Shown here: piece after piece, positions 22,928 to 34,200 of the stretch
How the letters are laid out: the number at the start of each line of letters is the position of its first letter
Numbering within the stretch: position 1 is the first letter of the stretch
Notes under the pieces: generated by a model
The model's input: the letters and a program-made list of their open reading frames with translations, nothing else
Told to the model about the DNA's origin: nothing
Database searches by the model: none
Position numbers and translations under genes: made by a program
From: Elymus sibiricus
Taxonomy: Eukaryota; Streptophyta; Magnoliopsida; Poales; Poaceae
Direction: 5' to 3'
Assembly: GCA_039707655.1 (NCBI GenBank)
Contig: CM077666.1
Span: 286,367,166 to 286,431,165 of the forward strand
Length of the DNA: 64,000 bases

Positions 22928-23833
22928 CTACTTCTTAAGGGCCTCGAAAGCCCGATCTGCAGCATCACTCCAGACGAAGTCATCTGATTTCTTAAGCAAC
23001 TGGTATAACGGTATTACCTTCTCTCCAAGCCGGCTTATGAACCGACTTAGGGCCGCGACCCGCCCAGCCAGCTTCTGCACGTCATTCAGTCTGGCCGGCT
23101 TAGCCAGGGTCGTGATTGCCTTGATCTTTTTCGGGTTAGCTTCAATACCACGCTCGGAAACAAGAAATCCCAGAAGTTTTCCTGCAGGGACACCAAAAGC
23201 ACACTTCTCCGGGTTAAGCTTCATCTGGTAGACACGGAGGTTGTCAAATGTTTCCTTGAGATCCTCCAACAGAGTTTCTTTCTTCCGGGACTTAACCACA
23301 ATGTCATCAACATAAGCATGAACGTTCTGCCTGATCTGTTTATGAAAGCAGCTCTGGACACAACACTGGTAAGTCGCCTGTGCACACTTTAGACCAAACG
23401 GCATGGTGGTATAACAGAAAGCTCCAAAGGGTGTGATGAAAGCCGTCTTTTCCTGGTCTTCCAGCTTCATTTTGATCTGATGATAACCAGAGTAAGCATC
23501 CAGGAAGCATAAACTCTCACAACCAGCCGTAGCATCGATGATCTGGTCAATACGAGGCAAGGTAAAGGGGTCGCTAGGACAAGCCTTATTCAGGTCTGTG
23601 TAATCAACACACATCCGCCAAGTCCCATTTTTCTTCAGAACAAGCACTGGGTTAGCAAGCCATTCAGGATGGAAGACTTCGACGATGAACCCGGCAGCTA
23701 GGAGCCGGGCCACTTCTTCACCAATAGCTTTCCGCCTTTCCTCATTAAAGCGACGGAGATACTGGCGAACTGGCTTGAACTTGGGATCCACATTAAGGGA
23801 ATGCTCAGCGAGTTCTCTCGGTACACCTGGCAT
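22928..23833 (-). pseudogene. Reverse transcriptase of the Tat element
   Basis: Contains all the usual blocks: EVFHPEWLANPVLVLKK, WRMCVDYTDLNKACP, FLDAYSGYHQI, MPFGLKCAQATYQ, the catalytic YVDDIVVKS, and LGFLVSERGIEANP. It stays in the protease frame, with stops at 23897 and 22928 on either side. The RT block itself is open for 301 codons. Confidence 0.93.
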
Positions 23834-23896
23834 GTCAGAAGGTTTCCATGCAAAGATGTCCCGGTTCTCACGGATGAACTCAATGAGTGTGCTTTC

Positions 23897-25318
23897 CTAT
23901 TTGGGATCCATATTTGCCCCGATGGTGAACTGCTCAGAAGAATTGCCTGGGGTGAAATCAACTTGCTTCGTGTCTCTGGCCGACTTAAACTTGAGCAGAG
24001 GGTCTGACTCCGTTGTGGGCTTCTTCAGGGACGTCCTGTCCGACGGGTCAACATTGTCCTTATAATACCGCAATTCCTCCGCAGCACAAGCCGTCTCGGC
24101 GTATGCTGCATCTCCTTCCTCGCACTCGAGTGCAATCTTCCTGTTGCCTTCCACTGTGATGGTTCCCCTCGGTCCCGGCATCTTCATTTTCAAGTAAACA
24201 TAGCACGGCCGTGCCATGAACCGCGCATAAGCCGGCCGGCCAAATAAGGCGTGGTATGGGCTCTTAAGCTTAACCACCTCAAAGGACAGGAACTCAGAAC
24301 ACCAGTTATCCTCTTAGCCGAAGGCCACCTCAAGGGAAATTCTTCCCATGGGATAGGCTGACTTGCCAGGAACAATGCCGTGAAATACTATAGAGGACGG
24401 AGTTAGCTGCTTATCGGACAGATTCATCCGTCTGAATGTATCATAATACAGAATGTTGATGCTGCAGCCTCCGTCCATGAGCACCTTAGTCAGGGTGTAA
24501 CCGCCGACTTGTGGCGCAACCACCAGAGCCAAGTGGCCAGGGTGATCGAGGAGGACTGGATGATCCGCCCTGCTCCAGGTAACCGGCTGCTCGGACCAGT
24601 TGAGATAATAGGGAACCGCCGGCTCAACTGTGTGGGCGGCTCGTCGTTGCACCTTCCGATCCCGTTTGCACGTGCTAGTGGTGAAAACATGATACTGCCC
24701 ACTACTTAACTGTTTCGGGTTACTCTGAAATCCCGTCGTGCTGGCTTGGTGCTGATTCCCCTGGTTGTTTCTTTGATTGCCACCTCCAGTATTACCAGCC
24801 CCCTGAAACCCGCCGCCTTGGCCACTGTTCCCCTGGAAGCCGGGTCCTGCAAAGGGCCCTTGCAAGCCGGCCCCTGAGAAGCCGGGTCCCTGTTGGGCGG
24901 GTTGTCCGCCATTGCCGCCCCCATTATGATGATTCTGGAAGACCCGCTTGGCAAAAACTTGCATGACGTAGCAATTTTCCCAGGAGTGACTGGATGGCTT
25001 ACCATTGTAACCGTGTTTCGGGCAAGGAGCCTTGAGGGCCTCTTCGTAAGTGAGAGGGCGATTACCAGTAGACTGCCTCCTAGAACCGTCATTCTGGCGC
25101 TGACCCTTGTTCTCTGCGTTCGTATTCGCCACCAGGTCAGAGCTACTATCATAACCCTTATGTTTCCCGCCGTTGTTGTTCTGACCATTGCTGTTGTTCT
25201 GCTGCTGACCCTTACCACCGGCTTTCTTCCCCTTATCGGATTTCTCGTCGTCCGACAGTGGATCCTTGGTGTTATTTGACTCTGCATACCGGGTTAAGAC
25301 ATCCATGAGGTCACCCAT
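23897..25318 (-). pseudogene. Gag C-terminus and aspartic protease of the Tat element
   Basis: From 25318: a Gln/Asn/Gly-rich linker, a knuckle-like CPKHGYNGK...HSWENC, and then the protease VLMDGGCSINILY with the D-G-G active-site variant common in Tat elements. A stop at 24314 interrupts the same frame, which resumes as the protease-RT linker to 23897 (HALFGRPAYARFMA). Confidence 0.85.
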
Positions 25319-25453
25319 GTCATGGACCTTTCGCTTGAGTCGCCCAAGCTTCTGGACTAGGGGCTGAAACTTGCATGTTCGTTCCAGAACGAGTACTGCT
25401 TGCGCGGCTGAGATGCTGTCTAAGCTGTGTATAACCTCCGCAACTCGGGGAGC

Positions 25454-27065
25454 CTAGTGATGCGCCGACTCATCCTCGCGCTGGACACAACGCTCAAGAT
25501 CCACAATTGTGGTTGGCCTTTTACAGGTTCCCTGGAAATTCTTGATGAAGCGCTCCTTCAGTTCCAGCCACGTGTTGATGGAATTCGCCGGTAGGTTTTT
25601 CATCCAGGTGCGTGCAGGGCCTTCCAACATCAAAGGCAGGTAACGCGCAAAGACCAACTCACTTGCGCCCGACAAGTCCATTGCCAACTCATAGCTCTCG
25701 ATCCACTCGGTGGGCTCTAGATTCGCTGTATAGTTAGGAACCTTGCGAGGCCCTTTGAAATCCGGGGGGATAAGTGCCTCTCGCAGCGCCGGTACCAAGC
25801 AGGGAGTTCCGATCATGCGGCTCGAAGAGCCCCCAAGCCGGCCATCTAACCGGGTTGCCTCTGGCGAGTGATGCACTTCCGGCGGGTTGGCATTCGGCGG
25901 CGGGTTGACTCGTGCCGGCGTGTTGACGTGCGCCGGCGGGTTGTGCCCTGCACGCGCGTTTTCTTCCTCCCACGCTCGTAGAATCCGAGCCGCGTCCGCA
26001 ACGTCTTGCGGGATCCTGGGCTGGTGCTGCCCCGCCAGCGGCTCTCCTGCAGTGTGCGCTGCTGGAGACCACAGGCGACTCAGGGCGCTGACTCCTGGTG
26101 CGGCTCTGATGAGGGGTTGAGTGAAGCCGATGCTGGCTATGCGAGTAGTTGGCTTGCTGCACCACTGCTGTCTTGAGCATTGCAATGGCGTTCCTGGCCT
26201 CGGTCTGAATCGGGCCGTCCCCCTCGATCGGAATAGCTGCCAAGTTGTGGGTCGCTGCCAGCACGTTATCAACCGGGTTGGAGTAGTGTCCAATTGGGGT
26301 CTGGAACCGGTGAGACGGCGGCTGCTGTTGCTGATCCGGCGTGCGATGCCGGGCCGGCTCTCGTTGCTGAACAGGCTGCTGCAAAGGCGGCTCTCCCGTG
26401 GGGCTGACTCCAGCCCCCGGGTTCATCGGAGCCGGCGGTGTGGTGAACAGTTGAGTCGGCTCGAGATCAGCCGGAAGCCGGCTCTGATGACGCCTCCGGT
26501 GAACGAGCTCCGACTCGGCCTGTCGGCGGTTCAGATAATGCGCCTCCTCATCCAGATGCTGCCTCTCCGCGGCAATCTGTGCCTGCTCCTGCGCCATGCG
26601 GGCGTTCTCCGCATTGATGTCCTCTTGGATCCTGGCCATCTGCTCGCGACACTTCGTGATCTCTGCGTTGCGCGCCGCCGCGTTTTCTGCAGTGACAGGC
26701 TCGGTCAACAGGGCTGTCAGTGCAGTCATCAAGTCCGCGAGTGCTTGAACCCCGGTCTTCTGAGAGCCGGTGGCCAAGGCGTCGGCTCCTCCTGAGCCGG
26801 CCAGGAGGTTGTTCTGCCCCGCCGTTGGATTGGCCGGGTCATGCACTGGATCTTGCCTACCCGCGATGTACACCGCCGCGAAGCGAGGCGGATCAGGGCT
26901 CTCCGGAAAAAAGTCGTCCGTGTGCCCGAGCCCTCCATCATGCAGCGGAAGAATTGACTCGGTTTCCCCCGTCGAGGACTCGCCGTCAGATTGGACGAGT
27001 GTGTCATCCTGAGACAGGGAGTTCTCCGACAAGGCCACCCCCTTGGGTGAAACCCACGAAGACAT
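25454..27065 (-). pseudogene. Gag of the Tat element
   Basis: Starts MSSWVSPKGVALSENS at 27065, with a coiled coil rich in Glu, Gln and Ala in the middle. A frameshift near 26130-26150 moves the frame into the ORF holding the conserved capsid-like part (YTANLEPTEWIESYELAM, ARTWMKNLPANSINTW). An in-frame TAG at 25454 follows. A ribosomal frameshift cannot be excluded, but no slippery site was identified, so decay is the simpler reading. Confidence 0.85.
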
Positions 27066-27361
27066 GGTTTGGGCCGGCTTGACGCAGGCCGGGTCTCGCC
27101 TGGTGTTGACCAGCGTGGCGTGTCGACTCGACGCCGTCGATATTCTCCAACCCGGCGGCCGGCTCGCCGATCACACCGATGAAGGTGTGAATCTTGCCGA
27201 AGGGGACCCGGTACCCGTACTCGATTGAGTCGGCGTCGGGGCCCCAGTATGAATCGTCGATGTAGAACTTCCCGCGGCGGCTCTTGGTCATCATGCCAAC
27301 TGCGTACCTCCCGAACCCTGGGAGAGATCGTGCTAAGAACTCAACTCCACCGTGCGTAGGC

Positions 27362-27379
27362 CCCACGGTGGGCGCCAAC
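27362..27379 (-). other. Primer-binding site of the Tat element
   Basis: Immediately inside the 5' LTR, on the minus strand, GTTGGCGCCCACCGTGGG contains the TGGCGCC core used as primer site by many Tat elements. Confidence 0.7.
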
Positions 27380-27908
27380 TGTCGTGGTTTTCACACGGCA
27401 GATGCCCTTGTGAAAGGACTTAGAGAGGAGGCCATCGCACGTGTGTGGAAGCTTAACGGGGTTGATCGGGAACGAGAAGACGCCGGGTTACCCAGGTTCG
27501 GCCCCTCACGGTGGAGGTAAAAGCCTACGTCCTGCTTGATTATATTGCTGGAGATCTCGATTACAAGGATGCGAATTCGCTAACCTAGCTCTTGAGGAGA
27601 TTGCAACTTAGTCTTTTTCGCATAGGTGCTCCCCTTTATATATACAGGTGGAACCCTAGATTACATGAGAGTCCGGATCGTTCTTTGACCCACCTCCTAC
27701 TCTTTCCTACTTGTTCTCCAAGACGATCTTCTTCATTACTCATCTTCTCGTGAGCCGGCCCACTGCTTAAGCCGGCCTATCCTTGCCAGGCCTCGTTAAG
27801 CCGGCCCGCATAGAGTCCTTCAGCCCCGCAGTGAATTGACCCGCTGAGCTTGCGTTATGGCCGGGTTAACACCCTGCCGGGTCTATATGCTGGTACACAT
27901 CCCCAACA
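27380..27908 (-). repeat. 5' LTR of the Tat element
   Basis: 529 bp, TG...CA on the minus strand, 12 substitutions and no indel relative to 14733-15261. Confidence 0.93.
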
Positions 27909-27913
27909 CCGGC

Positions 27914-28404
27914 CATAGAGCCATAAGGCTCAGTGGGTTATCTCACTGCTGAGCCTTGAAGGTTCATAATGGGCCGGCTTGAGAGAGACCCGGCGCGAAG
28001 GCCGGCTTAACATGTGGGCCGGCTCGAGAAGAAAGGATCAGACAAGAAGGTTACCTTGGAGAGCAAGATGACTAGAGTAAGAGTAGGATACAGGTTAATA
28101 CTACGACCCGGACTCTCATGTAAACCTAGGGCTCAACCTGTTATATAAAGGAGAGCGCCTAGGGTAGAAAGACTAAGTTGCAATCTCCCGAAAGCTAGGT
28201 TAGCGAATTCGCATCCTTGTAATCGAGATCCAAAGCAATAACAATCAAGCAGGACGTAGGCTTTTACCTCCATCGTGAGGGGCCGAACCTGGGTAAACTC
28301 GTGTCTCTCGCGTTTCGATCAACCCTGTTAAGCTTCCACCTTCGTGCGATGGCCTCATCACTAAGTCCTTTCACGAGGGCATCTGCCATGACAAAACCAC
28401 GACA
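27914..28404 (+). mobile_element. Remainder of the split plus-strand Tat LTR
   Basis: Continues the LTR begun at 14684. It carries a TATA-like TTATATAAAGG near 28140, the stretch GTTGCAATCTC...GCGAATTCGCATCC shared inverted with the nested LTRs, and ends AAAACCACGACA at 28404. It is clearly more divergent from the 529-bp LTRs than those are from each other. Confidence 0.85.
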
Positions 28405-30985
28405 GTCCCCATCCGAATCCATGTTTTTGGCGGGTCAGCCCACTTGAACCACAACCAATGGAGACGTAGAGCTGTAGCGAACTTCTCAAGGTTGAGTACA
28501 CCAAGGACCCCATGAACCTTGGGCTTGCAGACAAGGTCCCAATTAACCTTACACTTGCCTCCCGTCACTTTATCGCAGCCTGCCCAAAGATAGGCGCGTC
28601 TGAGGCTATCAATCTTTTTCCTAACTTCAACAGGGAGGTCAAGAGGCGTGAGGTGATATATATGGCTATGGCTGTGAGGACGGCTTTGACCAAAACAATG
28701 CGCCCAGGGGTGGCAACATGCATGGCCGACCAAGGGGGGAGTTTGCTAGCCACCTTGTCCTCTAAGTATTGGTAGTGGATGCGCTTCAGTCTCGTAACCG
28801 AAAGAGGGAGACCAAGATATCGCATGGCGAAGGTTTTCCGTACCGCCGGGAAGGCCTGCAGAATGTCATCAAGATCGATATTGGCACAGCGGATGGGCGC
28901 CACGAGACTTTTGTCGCAGTTGGTGACCAAGCCAGTAACATTGCCAAAGGCGCAGAGCGTCGATGCCAGAAAATGGATATCCTCCTTGATTGGTGCGACA
29001 AAGATGGCCGCATCATCAGCATACAGGGAGGCCCGAATAGGGTTGCCACGGAGTGGGTGGAGCTTGCCTTGATCGGTGGCCTTGGCGAGGATGTGGTGCA
29101 GTGGGTCAATGGCGAGGACAAAAAGGAGGGGGGAGAGGGGCCCCCCTGCCTAAGACCGCGACCGCGCATAATGGGGTCGCCCGGCACACCATTAAGAAGT
29201 ACTCTTGAAGAGGCCGTGGATAGGAGGGCGGAGATCCAGTCGCGAAAACGGCTTGGAAAGTGGTGGTGCCTCAATAAATCCATCAAATAGTCCCATCTAA
29301 CCGAGTCAAAAGCTTTCTTGATGTCTAACTTGAAGAGCAAGGTTGGAGATTTGTTGCGGTGAAAACGGCGAGCCAAGTTGCGAACATACATAAAGTTGTC
29401 GTGAATGCTCCTCTTCTTGATGAAAGCACTTTGCGTATTGGAAACGAGATCTGGCATGTGAGGGGCGAGACGAGTGGCCATCATCTTAGCAATGATCTTC
29501 GCAACCGCATGGATGAGACTTATGGGTCTAAAGTCAGAAATGTCCTCCGCCCCATCTTTCTTTGGGATTAGGGCAATATTGGCTGAGTTGAGCCAGTGAA
29601 GGCTGGAAGTGTGGAGGGTTGAGAAGCTGTTGATCACGTTCATAAGTTCCGGCTTGATGATATCCCAACATTCATTGAAAAACGCTCCAGTGAAGCCGTC
29701 AGGGCCGGGAGCTTTATCACAGGGAAGATCCTTTATGGCTGCCCGGACCTCGTCCTCGGTGAACAAAGCACCTAGCTCAGAGAGATCAGACGTCGATTGC
29801 GGGATGCAAGCCCAGTTGAAGTCCTTGGCGCGAGGAGGGCCCTTCCCAATAGCTTTCGAAAAGTGGTGCTGGATAATCTCTTTCTTGTGATCATGGTGCG
29901 TAACCTAGCCATTGTGGTGTTTAAGTCGGTGAATGAAATTCTTCCTTCGACGATGGTTGATACGGAGATGAAAAAAAAACAAGTGTTAGCATCTCCCTCT
30001 TTGAGCAACGTAATTCGCGAGCTTTGTCTCTTCCTTGCTCACTCAAGGACCGCCAAGGCCACCACTTTTCTTTTCAGCGCCTTTCTAAGGTTCCATTCAG
30101 CCAGGTTGAGCAGCCTTAGCTCTTGCGCGACGTCAAGCCGGAGAATTATCTCAAGGGCCATGTGGAGTTGGACTTTGTGGTTGGAGAAGATAGACTTGCT
30201 CCAGGACCGCAGACGCTGACTCGTTCTTTTAAGCTTGTGAAAAAGCACTTGGTATGGCTCAGAATGGGTCGTCTCTTCATTCCAAGCATCTTTGACAATT
30301 TTATTGAAGTTGGGCATCTTGATCCAAAAGTTTTCAAAAGGGAAGGTTTTTGGTCACTTAGGTCCCTTGTCGCAGGCGAGGAGTGGGCAGTGGTCAGAGA
30401 GCGAAGACGAGAGGGCATGGAGGATGTGAGAGCCAAAGTCAACATCCCAATCTTCATTGCAGAAAAAACTATCCAACTTGCTCAAGGTCGGGTTGGCCTG
30501 TTCATTGCTCCACGTAAATTTCCTATTCTGTAGATGGATCTCTTTTAGTTCACAGGAGTTGAGGGTGTTTCGAAAGCGTACTACACGGCTACGGTCTACA
30601 TTTGTGCGGTTCTTGTCACGGACACGATAGATCTGGTTGAAATCGCCGGTCACAAGCCATCTCGTATCCTGCCGGGGCTTGAGGCTCACAAGCTCCTGGA
30701 AAAAAGCATCTTTGAGGTTGCTTCTAGTAGGACCATATACTGAAGTGAGCTTGAAGGAAGTGATTGTGTTTACAAGAGTGATGCTTGCAGAAATGCAGAA
30801 GTTTCCAATGGAAATATTGTCAACCTTGATGAAGTCTTCGTTCCAGAGAAAGAGAATGCCTCCTTTTGTGCCATCAGCAGGCTTTTCCGCAAAGTTCGTT
30901 CCAGAGAAAGAGCACGGCTCCAAAACCGCATGTGGTCCAAGTCGCCGGCGGATCGACAGCATGCCCCGCCGTCCGCCTCACTCAC
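28405..30985 (-). pseudogene. Truncated L1-type LINE, ORF2 fragment
   Basis: Minus-strand pieces in order: C-terminal part of the APE endonuclease (about 30962-30354, with WLVTGDFNQIYR and SSSLSDHCPLLACD); RT (29766-28786, with CDKAPGPDGFTGAFF, KLDIKKAFDSVRWDY and RGLRQGGPSPP, the frame shifting after that block); and the post-RT part (28930-28405, MRYLGLPLSVTRL, RAYLWAG). The N-terminal endonuclease is missing on the right, and the 3' end is cut at the LTR end 28404. Several frameshifts; not functional. Confidence 0.88.
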
Positions 30986-31240
30986 GGCCCCCGGGTCACG
31001 AGTCCGTTACGAGGCCAGCTGCCCCTGGTCTAGTCAAGCCCAAACCAAATGGGAACGGAAGATGCATGCTCCAAATGGGAGACACTGTTTTCTGCACGAT
31101 ATATACAAGTGTCTGTCGTCGTGTTCCAGACCGAAAGATACACTATTATTCGGTGCCCGTGAGGAGCTAACCACACGGTGCGGCAGTGCTGCACAAGAAG
31201 CATATATACTACGTAGAGACAGATGATGGGGAGTGGAAGG

Positions 31241-34200
31241 TCACTGCTCTTCGAGCAGCAGGGACTTGACGATGGCGTCGGCCATTTCCAGGGCAACGGG
31301 GAAGAGGTGTCCGGACTTCGGGAGCTCGTGGTAGACCACCCACGGGAGCCTCTCGCTGATGTACCTCGACAAGATGACCGGCACGATGAGGTCCTCCGCG
31401 CCGTGCCACAGGTGCACCTTGCCTTCGCCGCCGGCGAACGGGTCCTTGAGGTCCAGGGGGCTCCAACCCCACTTCCCGAACCCGACCATCATGTCGCGGT
31501 GCAGGCAGTAATACTCCCCCTGCTGCCTTATCATCGGCTGCGAGACGCACAAACAGACCAGAGAAATGAACCGTCAGTTACACCGGGAAATCATGCCAGG
31601 TGTGAGTGACGCTTGTTACCATACATACCATGTAGGTTCGCATTCCAAACTTCTCCATGAGCTTCGCGTCTTCTTCAGACAGGAGTGCGGGGTTGTAGGC
31701 GATGACGCTGGAGGCCGGGAAGAGCTTCTGGGTGTTCCACCAGTAGGTCAGCCATGGCAGATGATGGGAGACCCAGACCGCCCATTGGTCCCGTGGGAGC
31801 TGCTGGTACCAGGCGTCCCATGACAAGTTCGACGGCAAGCCGGACCACCAGTAGTTGCCCACCGGCCCGAGAACGGCCACCCCGGAGAGCCTGTTGCACC
31901 ACGGTGGAACAAACATTCAGACTTGAGGCCTTTGATGTTGCAGTGAACAAAGATGCACGGTGATCAGCTTGATAAGCTCTGGCTGTGTCACCTGTGCGGG
32001 ATGTACTTGAGGCAGCTCCACATGATTTCGCCGCCCATGGAGAAGCCTATGAGGTGGAATTTGGGGCCCAGCTGCAGATTGTCGGCAAGCTCCTCGATGT
32101 CGAGGGCGATGCTCTTCTCAGACGGTGCCGGGTCAGGGTCGCTCTCACCGTACCCAGGCCGGTCGAAGGACAGCAGGTAGACGCCCAGCTCTTGTGCCAG
32201 CTCCTGTACCAGATTTCATCAGTCCATGCCGTGACAATCACTTCGTGTCAGCTTGAAGTAGATTGTTCCATCTGTAAATGATTCTTAAGATAATACTACT
32301 TAACAATATGTACCGGGGAAACTTGAATCACGTCGTATCTGCAGGAGTCGAATCCATGGACAAAAATGATCTTGTACTTGGCCTTCTCCTTTGGGACGCC
32401 AGATTCCAGGTATGCCAAATGCCTGCCGTCTTTGAGCTTTGTTCTTGATGCTGTAACCGGGGGGCCACCCGGCGAGCCAACGATTTTCGGAGCCGGAGGC
32501 TGAATCTGCTTGTACAGCAGCGCCGCCACGAACACAAACAGAGCTAAAGAGAGCTTCCACGCCATACCTGTGAAATGAGAGAGCAAACACGTGAAATCAG
32601 TGCTGTGTCACTGCAATTTGAACTTCTGCACCTCGTTTAAATTAGTGTACAGATTGTAAGATGTCTTCTGGCTTAAGAGATGGACTGTTTCAACTTAGCT
32701 TTTGACATAAATCATAGATGGAAGGTTTGAACATGCAACAAGTTGCAACGTCATAAAGTTCTACTAGAAGGTTTGATATTACAGGTCCAACATGACACCA
32801 ATGCTTTCATGACATTTTCAATATGCGAGATTGTAGAACCTATCTGGAGATATTTTCATGACATCGACGGCACTAGCATGAGAATTTCCGAATACGTCTT
32901 GTTGTTGTGGACAGAATGGTGAATCAGGCATTCAGACGTCTGAAACCATTATACCAAGAGAAAATCTCCCAAATGATTGGCAGATTATGAAGTCTGAAGG
33001 CATAGTTCTACCAAACCGTATCAAAAAAATAAGGAAAGCATAGTAGGTCCCACGAAAGAATTAAGTATGCCGTGCATCTGTGATCTGTCAGCTAAGAAAG
33101 AGATGAAAGCAAAAGATAAAGTAATCTACTACTAGTAGTATCATCTTAAACTGTCAGTTTCAAGCATAGGTTCATCCACAGTCAACTCGATCGCTGCATG
33201 GAATAAATAATGAAGGTTTGATTGTCTGATAGTGCTATGCCCTAAGAAAACAAATCAAGATCTGATCTTCAACGTGTAGTTTGTGATCGGTGATTCTAAG
33301 GCTTCTAGCTGTACTCCTTTCGTTTCCAGACAGAAGGGCTCAAATCCCAAATTTTAAATCTGACGAAGTTCTTCTCTCTCTCCAAAAAAAAAAAAAGAGT
33401 GCAGACGTTTGCGTGTGCTCTCTCCATGACTTAAACTAGCATTTCATTATCATAACCAACATAATATCATGTTTATTTGTAATAATACACTAATATATAA
33501 TTATCCACGCAAGTCACGAGGTAAACCCTCATGGGTCATGTATTAGAGCACCACGCAACACACTCCGTCAACACTTATGTGACTTACTAGAATTTTGAAT
33601 GCAGTAATCCTTTTCCTCTGAGAAAATGACACCATATGCTTTGCAGGAAAACAACACCAGGATATAAAATTGAAAAGTGGTCAATGAAATTTCTACGACA
33701 GATGTAGAGTGGTACGAAAATTTTGCGACAAAACTTTGGACATGTGACGCCGGAAAGGTGAGTAAACTTTGAATATTCTTTTTTTCGATAAAGGGTGTTT
33801 TTATTATCTCAAAATGTAGCATCAAGCGGATACAAAGCATTATGAGTGACACCCGGCCTCTGCATAGCTAGGATGCACACAGCCGAACCTTAAAGTCTGC
33901 TAAAATAACAAAAAATAATAATAAAACAAAACAGACATATCGGCAACAGTAGAGTCCTATAGACCGACACTATGCCTATGTCGATGGTGGTGGTCCATGT
34001 ATGCAAAGGTTATGCTGCCACCCATGTTGGGAAAAAACCTCCGTAGCCACCTGCTCCAATCGCGTACACCCCGCCTTGAACAGCGATAGGTACTCCGGTC
34101 GTTGTAGCGTAGACCACATACGAAGCAATTGCGTACATCGGAAAATAACCTGTTGAGGAGATGCATTTCTATCATTAAAAATCATATCATTTCTACATAG

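Larger units (their letters stand above)
14733..27908 (-). mobile_element. Complete Tat-lineage Ty3-gypsy retrotransposon with antisense accessory gene
   Basis: A 13.2-kb element with two 529-bp LTRs, a primer-binding site, gag, protease, RT, RNase H, an extra archaeal-type RNase H and integrase on the minus strand, plus a spliced accessory gene on the plus strand between pol and the 3' LTR. The extra RNase H (TNNAVEYEALL) and the antisense ORF place it in the Tat lineage, near RIRE2/Grande-type elements. Several stops and at least three frameshifts break gag-pol, so it is not autonomous now. The LTRs differ at 12 of 529 sites (8 transitions, 4 transversions), which implies a fairly recent insertion. 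It sits in the LTR of a related plus-strand element. Confidence 0.92.

Noticed and set aside
26100..26300. Programmed ribosomal frameshift in Tat gag
   Set aside because: No slippery heptamer was evident and other frameshifts and stops follow, so simple decay is more likely.
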